This document shows positions 57,201 to 64,000 of a stretch of 64,000 nucleotides of DNA, in pieces (positions within the stretch are counted from its first letter, which is position 1; each line of letters starts with the position of its first letter). The notes below the pieces were generated by a model. It had not been told where the DNA came from and made no database searches. It worked only from the letters and a program-made list of their open reading frames with translations. The stretch covers positions 7,353,391 to 7,417,390 of the forward strand of contig CP034996.1 of NCBI GenBank assembly GCA_004026145.2, given 5' to 3'. The position numbers were made by a program, and so were the translations under genes. This DNA comes from Takifugu bimaculatus (Eukaryota; Chordata; Actinopteri; Tetraodontiformes; Tetraodontidae).

Positions 57201-60200
57201 GTGCCAGCGTGAAGAACACGCCAGTGAAGTGTGTCAGGCTTGAGTGTGCCCGTTGCCAGGGAAGAGAATGATGTGCACAGTTGAAGGTCTAATGGTAGCA
57301 GCAATGGTAGCGTTTTAAAAAATAGTAAAAGAGAAAAGCAGAGGTGAATGTCAGTGGCAGACATCCGAGCTGAAGAGCGCCATGAATTGTCATAGACAGT
57401 GCAGTTCTGCTGGCAGCAAAATTGCCTGCAAGTGTGTTCCTGCTGTGTGGGAGGAAGCCAAGGGCTTGTTTTTCTCTCTGCCCAATTCTCCCTCAATTTC
57501 CTGAGAGGTATACTGCTGATGGAGCTGTTTTTGCTTTCAGGATGAGAAGCACAGCCTTTCACGGTTCTGGTGTTGGTTTACAGTTCAGAGCTCCCAGAGG
57601 TTCCCCAACAGTGACCCCCGCCGTCTCTATGGGTTTTGTGTTTCAAAAAGCAAGAGCTTGACCTCATGTCCACTGGAAACTTACCTTCCCTCCACTGGCC
57701 TTTGGTGTATTCTTAAAAGCAGCAGACAAGGATGGGCTCTTCTAGATGCTCTTTCACTGCCAAATGTTCCTCTCTTCAGAGAAATAACTACTCAAGTAAA
57801 GAAGGACTGTTGTTTTAGCTAAATCAAATTAAAACACTGCTTTGAGGTCATGTTTTGGGTAATAAAGCTGACGTCTCAAGGAGCTAAATCTAAAATGAGT
57901 TCTAGCCCATTTCCCAGCTGTCTTTGCTTCTATTGGATACCCATGCCACGATTAAGGTCTCTCTTAAGGGTAAAGCAAGCTTAATATCCTGTCCTGCACA
58001 AGGAGAATCAGTCCCCTCTCTATCCTTCTTCCATTCCAGAAGCTCAGTTAAAAAAACAGTATGACCATGAAAGAGGCCTCGCAAGGCATTCATCATTTGT
58101 TGACGGGGCCAAATAAAGGCTAACAACTGAAATGAAGCAAGGGCCCTGTCTGTCTCATTGCTACAAATAGGAGCCCAATCCCTGCATCTTCACTTCACTA
58201 TCTGGACTGTCTGCCACTGGTGGAAAATGGTTAGGATTTTAATAAATGTATCTCTGACTTATTTCAATATTGCCATTCAGTCTCTGGCTGTCAATGTAGG
58301 AAGGAGGCTAACGCAAACAATCTAGTATCGCTGAGAAGATGGCAGCAATGTCATTGTTAGTCATATTAAGAGTTTTATCTCACAGGTTTGTGGCTAACAG
58401 GCATATTTCAGACTCACCTGCTTCACACTTTTATACTCATTTAAAAACAGTAAAGAGCACTTGCATATCCAGAAGTAGAGTGAGAGAGTCCCTTCAGCAT
58501 TACAAAGAGGTTATTCAGAGTTAGCTGTGTCTGTGGGGGTCTAAGTCTAAGTAAATCCATCCAAGTTAATGTATTTATTTCAGCACCAGGAGAGCTGGGG
58601 AGAAGTTGTGTGTCCACATCAAAGCCAAAAGAAATCATCAGGTCAAAATGAAAGGTCTGCAATTACAAATATAAACATTTCTATGGGCTGCTCTCCACAG
58701 ATCAAAGTTGTAAACCATAGATTTCACATTGGTCCCTTTATGATATGGCTCATAACAATATGCCATAAATGACTGGTTCTCACAGCCCACTTGTGTAACA
58801 ATCATCTGATTAGTGTTTTTATAGCAATAATTATAGCTACAATAGCCAAAATTAATTATTGGGACCTCAGATAAGTCCTTTTTATTTTCACTGTAGTTTG
58901 ATTAATTTGCAGTCAACTCCTCAATGGCTTGTGGTGAAAGAGAATTGAAAAGAGAACTGGATCGTTCAAGTTGAAAGATCCAGTCTCCTGAGTTGTTCCC
59001 CATTGGCAGCATCCACTGACATCTGCCACTCAAGTGCCAGATGTACCCACACACACGAACAAATGCCACTATCACAACCCAGTAATTCACAGCTCACTGT
59101 TTAGACCTATTATGTCTGGACAACTTTGGTTCCTGCAGCAGAGGTGACTGAAACACAAAACAAACCAGCCAGTGGAGTTATGGCAACAGCGTGTGGGTTT
59201 ATTCAAGATGTTTTGTTGGTTTTTAGTTAAAGAAGAAACAAAAAAAAAAATCAGCCAGAGCAGCAAGTTGCTGCATCGGCTGTCTGCCATACGTACTTGT
59301 CTTCATTTGATCATGCAAGTTTGTCTTAAAACTTATGTCTCTACTAGCTTCAGTAGTCTGGTGTGTGGTCTCTCAGTGAGACCAAAACATCTATTTTGTG
59401 CGTTCTTATTTTCACAGGCAACTGATTACATGTGGTGAGGTTGGGATCTGGCCGTGAGACCTGCAGCGTAACAGGGTTTTAATGAAGCTATTATCATGTT
59501 ATCATGACTTGTGCATGAACACAGTTAAGTTCTGGTTTGAGTTGTGTGTTTATCCTACGTAGAGCATTGTGTAGTGTACCAAGCTTCAAAACATCAGTTC
59601 TTTCACTTTTTAAATTGTCTCTCTGTTTAACCACTGACCTCATCATGACCATCTTTGCCCCTTTTTTCTCAGGAACACTGTAAACAAACAAAAAAATCAC
59701 CAAATGGTCCCTTATAAATGGACCATTGCACATCTGGCTTGGCTTTTCACATGCTACTTGGTAATCGCTACTTGGGAATTGCTCCCAAGTCAGGGAAGCT
59801 GTTGTCCAAAGGGGATATCAAATTGTTCTTGTGCAAATATCATAATCGGCGTTTAAGCAGAGTGGGGAGACAGCTGACTGTCTGAACTGCGAATCTGCTC
59901 AAATAAGAGCTCAAGTACTGGAGTCTATTGGCTGTATCTCACCACATTAACAGCTTGACTGATTTATGGTGTTCACATTAAAAAGTAGGTTGTTGAAGTG
60001 TGAGGCTGAATCCCCAGCTGTAAGGAATAAGTTGGTTTACTACTGTATCAATAGACCACACCGCCATTTCAGGGGGAGGGAGGAAAGTGCAGAAAGGCTG
60101 CCATTAACAACTCTGATTGCGCTCCAGAGTGTTTTTATAATCCAACTTCTGTGGAACCAGAGGAAGGGCCTAATGAGATGGCATGTTACACTCTCTGTCT

Positions 60201-61135
60201 CTGTCTCTCCCGCACAGACACACACATACACCCAGACTGATGAGTCCCTGGGGACAGATATCTCTCCTCCTCAGATATCTCTCTACCCCAGCTTCTCTCT
60301 CTGTTTCTTCATTGCTGCCATGTACTCCCATAACTTCTGACTGAACAGACAGACAAGAGGGACAGAGAGGGAGGGAGGGTGCCATAGTAATATGCCCACA
60401 CACCACTAAGCATGCCAGTGGATTATCAACACGTGAAGAAAAAAAGCCAAAACTGAGACTGTCCACTAAAAGTTGAGAGCTGTACAACAAAGATCCTGTT
60501 AAGTATGTTGATTTAGTACAGTCTGCAGGATATACTGATGGGATTTCATGGCAGACAGGCCAAGTGTGTGAACAAAAGAAAAGGGGGTGTTGATGAGCAA
60601 CCGTAGTGAGACGAGTTGCTTTTTTTAGAAAAAAAAAGTTGAAGTGTGAATTAGAGTTGTTTAAAATATTGTATTAGCAATGGATGTTACCATGGAACCT
60701 GATTCAATGTAGCTTAGCTTTGCAACACACCATAATCCCACTGTTGATGTAAAAGACTGAGTCTCATACATATTGGGTAGCAGTGTTGGTAATTGTACAC
60801 CACAGTATGTGCTTGAACTGAAAGAGGGCAGAAGTTTCATGGCTGGTCGAACAAGTGAGATACCGTCAGATATGTGAGCCTCTGTTGGCCTTTGAGCAGT
60901 TCTTGCATTCACACTGTCCCTTTTGAACAGTGTTGCTGTTAAAAAAAAAAACAGCCTACCACTTGTCAAGTGGGTATCAGGCCCCTCAGAAGTCTCCTGT
61001 ATGTGCGACATGTGTGAAGTTAAATGGTCCGCCTGGCTGCACAGCTGTCATGTGTCTTGGTGTAGTTTTACACAGCAGTAACAGTCTGCACCTAGCTGTT
61101 GCTGTGGACTATGGTACATGGATCCTTGTTACTTT
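54261..61135. other. Noncoding interval
   Basis: No gene recognised over 6.9 kb. The longest frame outside mobile elements is minus 56969-57562 (197 codons), without recognisable domains. 55440-55560 contains 'ctccgcaatctcctccc', 'tgacggcaacaggctctc', wording that recalls an old LINE- or SINE-like repeat, but it cannot be delimited. 55140-55270 is a low-complexity 'tactata' patch. 60190-60300 is pyrimidine-rich. Confidence 0.45.
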
Positions 61136-61597
61136 GGCCCTGTTCACACTGCAGCCCCGAATGTGATTTCTTTCCTATCTGGATTGGTGAAAATCAGATT
61201 TTATGTTATGTTTTATGAAACATTCCAACCACCCGTGGAGGTGGTTTAAAATCAGATTTGAATTTTAGTGGCTTCAGTGCGGATGCGCCTGCCTGTGCGA
61301 TCCGGATTTCGTGAGCCACGCCTCAAAGCTGTTGTAGAAACAGCAAAGCGAGTTGTTGTGCATTCGTTGTCCATTGTCACTACAAATACTTCTGTGTAGT
61401 TACCTCCAGCGTTGACCTTCCATGTCCCTAGGGCACATACTGAAGCTGTCATTGGTAACATGACGACCAATCTGGCTCAGGCTCTGAAGTACAGACATAA
61501 CACAAGGCAGTTTGATAAATTTGCAAATGGCAGCGCAGACACTCGAGCTTCAAGATATGAGCAACAAATTGGATTTTCCCAGTGTGAATAAGGCCTA
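61136..61597. mobile_element. hAT-like nonautonomous DNA transposon
   Basis: The left tip 'ggccctgttcacactg' (61136-61151) and right tip 'cagtgtgaataaggcc' (61580-61595) are imperfect inverted repeats (13 of 16 bases). Subterminal words 'aaaatcagatttta' and 'aaaatcagatttga' repeat on the left side, and 'ggattttcccagtg' lies at the right. No transposase remnant and no clear 8-bp target duplication are seen. The tip resembles that of the fragment at 18797. hAT is suggested by tip wording only. Confidence 0.45.
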
Positions 61598-62663
61598 TAA
61601 TGGTGGGATTTCAATGCTTCACTGAGCCCCTGCATGGCAGCCAAACCTCCCCAGACACTGTCAGCCTTGAGCAACCACGGTTACCTTGAGGGCTGTGCTG
61701 CACACACCACCGCTGACAGCCAAAAATCCTGGCAATTTTGCCAGCTCTGCATCAATGCCTTCTGGTGTTCACCTGTGCAAGTATGCCTGTCACCACATCC
61801 CTGACCAGTCTTCTCCTGTTACCATCCCACCACTCTGACCCCATCCCCCTATGCTTATATAAAGAGGTTTATTTTCTAAAAAGGGGAGTTGAAAATGGTC
61901 TACAGTCTACAGCCATTTATGTCAGTGACAAATTTCACATTCATGTAAAGATGATTAGGCATTTTTAGGAAATTATTATTAAAATATTCAGGCCTTTCAG
62001 GTAATAAATGTTCCCCCTGCCAGGGAGGTGAGAAATAAGAGAAAGAACTAGTTAAAAGTCATTAGAGGATGAGTTGTCATTGGAGAGGAGAATGGGCCCA
62101 TTTACATGACATTTTCCAACCCCTAACAAAACAGTTCCCTATACAGATGCAAACATATGACAGATGCTAAAAGGCCCTAGTACACATGTTATTCCTGACC
62201 TGCAGCTATAGTCTGCGTGCTCTGTTTTGCATTTACATAACAATTGATATCCAAGCATTTTGGAAAATCTCCACTTTAGAGCCTGTTTTTCTATCCCTTT
62301 TGGTTGTCCATTGACACAGCAACACCTGGAAACTGAATGAAACCTTTGCTTTTTCACCTAAAAAACACAGGGCCTGAATGTCAGGGCAGGGTTTATTTGA
62401 CAGTTAGCATCTCACATATGACATCACTGCATACACACACATATTTACATATACCCATTGTTCTGACTTCACAAGTAGGAATACGAAATGTTAGGAATGC
62501 AGCTAAAGTACGTCGCTGCTTTCCATCTTCTTTTGCATGTTTCACACTTGTAAGCGGTGTTTTCTGTTACTTTGAGGTACATTTTGCCACATTGTGGTAT
62601 TCTCACTGGAAACCTACCGTACATGTCATCTGTGTAGATTCTCAATCATCCAGGTCATTGTAT
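61598..62663. other. Noncoding interval
   Basis: Nothing recognised as a gene. The last ~40 bases ('gtgtagattctcaatcatcc') probably belong to the foldback element that follows. Confidence 0.5.
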
Positions 62664-62880
62664 CCAAGGTCGTTTTCTCTGTCAACTGGACTGTGTTTCT
62701 TCTCTTGAAAACGTTTCACCTTCTATCCAGAAGGCTTCTTCAGTTCTGAAATCGCTGGGGAGAGAGCTTGAAAATATATAGCCCCTGTGGACCATTTGCA
62801 TGCTAATGATCTGGGTGGTCTGAGGCGAAACGTTTTCAAGAGAAGAAACCCAGTCCAGTTGACAGAGAAAACTACCTTGG
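62664..62880. mobile_element. Foldback element with 57-bp inverted arms
   Basis: The left arm 62664-62720 begins CCAAGGTCGTTTTCTC and ends AAAACGTTTCACC. The right arm 62824-62880 begins GGCGAAACGTTTTCAAG and ends GAAAACTACCTTGG. Aligned as reverse complements they match at 54 of 57 positions with no gaps, around a 103-bp centre that contains 'ctatccagaaggcttctt', 'cagttctg'. High arm identity suggests recent origin or gene conversion. Phrases of this kind are repeated widely in teleost genomes, but I cannot name the superfamily. No coding capacity. Confidence 0.85.
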
Positions 62881-63680
62881 AAACCTACATGTCACACTCT
62901 TGGAGCCAGATTAGACACCACTAAGCATCTAGAATGAATAAAACGTCTCCCACGACCATGCACAAGAGCTTATACTGCGTAACCTAACACCCCCCTTAGC
63001 TATTGATTAGCAGAGCTGCAGACATGGTGAGTCTGTGAGGTCCAGCAGGGTATTATCCATCACATCCCATAACGTGACTAACACACATGGCTGGCAGCAC
63101 TGAGAATGGTGGATTCATTACTGTCAGGTGTTCCAACACCCTCGAGACATGGAGGGAGTGTGGTGTTACTCCTCACAGAGTGGTTAATCCTGTTAAAGAC
63201 ATTTGTACTTAAGAAGGTAATGATAGGGACCTAATAAACTGGAAGTTGCAACAGGAGAGAGCAATCCCAGTTGAATTTACTGCCATAGGGTTTCAGACAC
63301 AAGACACTTTTGCTCTTCTCATCAGTAACTTGATATCTAGTTGTTAGCATACCAAAGAAAATCAGAAAGAACACACACACAGTCACTCGCGCTCTATACT
63401 CAATTACCATGAAAACCTTTTTATATCATGGACAGATTTTTGCCAATATGGACTGCCTTGTATTTAGAGACAAGAATTCAGTGTAATTAGTGTGTGGACT
63501 TTGTTGTGGTGAATCATGTCTATCAAGGCTAAAGCCTAGGAAACAGACACACACGCAAACACACACACATGACAGTCTCACTCAGCTATAGATGATACAG
63601 TCATTAGGATTGTCGCACTAAGATGACCTGAATTATGGTGTTTCATTATATCATTTTGTTGGATGTATGCAAACATCTCA
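62881..63680. other. Noncoding interval
   Basis: Nothing recognised; a short (CA)n patch near 63547-63569. Confidence 0.5.
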
Positions 63681-63900
63681 TATTGGTGGACCACTTTATC
63701 CTTTTAGGGGTCACGGGGAGGGTGTTGGGGCCTATCCCAGCTGCATTTGGGCGAAGGCAGGATGCCCCCCTGAATGAGTTGCCACCTCGTTGAAGGGCCC
63801 TATCTGAGCATTTTAGGGGTACTTTGCTCCCCTAGCTACCAGAACACCTCCCATGTTTTCATTGCACCAGGGCTTGACCTGAGCCCAGACTGAGCTACCA
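63681..63900 (-). mobile_element. tRNA-derived SINE fragment with shortened head
   Basis: The minus strand starts 'GGTAGCTCAGTC' (A box, 63899-63888), followed after only seven bases by 'AGGTCAAGCC' (B box, 63880-63871). In a tRNA gene these lie about 30-40 bp apart, so the middle of the tRNA-like head has been deleted. The body ('aacatgggaggtgttctgg', 'gaggtggcaactcattc') and tail ('gaccccta', 'aaaggataaagtgg') match the copy at 50910-51150. Confidence 0.65.
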
Positions 63901-64000
63901 GAATCAAATGAAATATGTTAATTAGTCTCCAGTCCAGTAGCAATCCAACAACTATACCACAATGCCAGATGCTGTTGCATTTTCCTGAGGGAAAGCGTAG

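Noticed and set aside
56969..57562. 197-codon minus-strand open frame, the longest outside mobile elements
   Set aside because: No recognisable motif, low-complexity Gln/Lys/Thr tail, and no promoter or splice signals. Not called as a gene without transcript evidence.

Overview
This is a eukaryotic window, almost certainly from a ray-finned (teleost) fish. There are no compact genes, operons or ribosome-binding sites. Long AT-rich noncoding DNA is punctuated by long (GT)n tracts and by retroelements typical of teleosts: a Rex3 (RTE-clade) LINE, a Rex6 (R4-clade) LINE whose 3' end matches what I recall of the Rex6 family, an L2-clade LINE with an esterase-type ORF1, a Ty3/gypsy fragment, a pogo-like DNA transposon and tRNA-headed SINE fragments. 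I found no exon of a recognisable host protein. The window reads as a gene desert or very large intergenic/intronic interval.

Layout. 1-8.8 kb is noncoding, with one copy of a dispersed repeat (1.55 kb), an 18-bp minisatellite (6.0 kb), (GT)30 (7.8 kb) and possible regulatory blocks. At 8.8-9.7 kb is a broken Rex6 3' end on the minus strand with an inverted extra copy of part of itself. At 16.9-17.7 kb is a collapsed Ty3/gypsy element (gag zinc knuckle, protease/RT junction and integrase tail on the minus strand). At 18.8-19.6 kb are two short MITE-like fragments. At 22.35-24.11 kb is a Rex3 copy flanked by a perfect 12-bp target-site duplication but with its reverse-transcriptase core deleted. 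From 24.1 to 35.7 kb is noncoding DNA with several homeodomain-motif-rich blocks. At 35.7-39.6 kb is an L2-clade LINE with ORF1, endonuclease, partial reverse transcriptase and 3' UTR. At 42.33-43.30 kb is a pogo-like element with only the DNA-binding N-terminus of its transposase. At 44.6 kb is the second copy of the dispersed repeat; at 45.2 kb a near-perfect hairpin; at 45.5 and 48.2 kb long microsatellites; at 50.9 and 63.7 kb SINE fragments. The stretch 51.4-52.5 kb is unusually CpG-rich and ends in a splice-donor-like site, so it is the best candidate for a host promoter and untranslated first exon. A possible 49-bp exon follows at 53.35 kb. At 61.1 kb is a hAT-like nonautonomous element and at 62.7 kb a foldback element with 57-bp arms.

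How it fits together. The coding-like pieces are all mobile-element remnants and none looks able to move. Three unrelated retroelements (Rex3, L2, gypsy) have each lost reverse-transcriptase sequence by internal deletion while recognisable sequence on either side of the loss survives. The noncoding blocks rich in ATTA and E-box motifs are candidates for long-range enhancers of a developmental gene, possibly the one starting near 51.5 kb, but this is inference and conservation was not tested. I did not find evidence for a new molecular system. The observations most worth following are the in-frame-deleted Rex3, the inverted Rex6 duplication with its 9-bp shared junction, the 57-bp foldback and the CpG-rich putative first exon.
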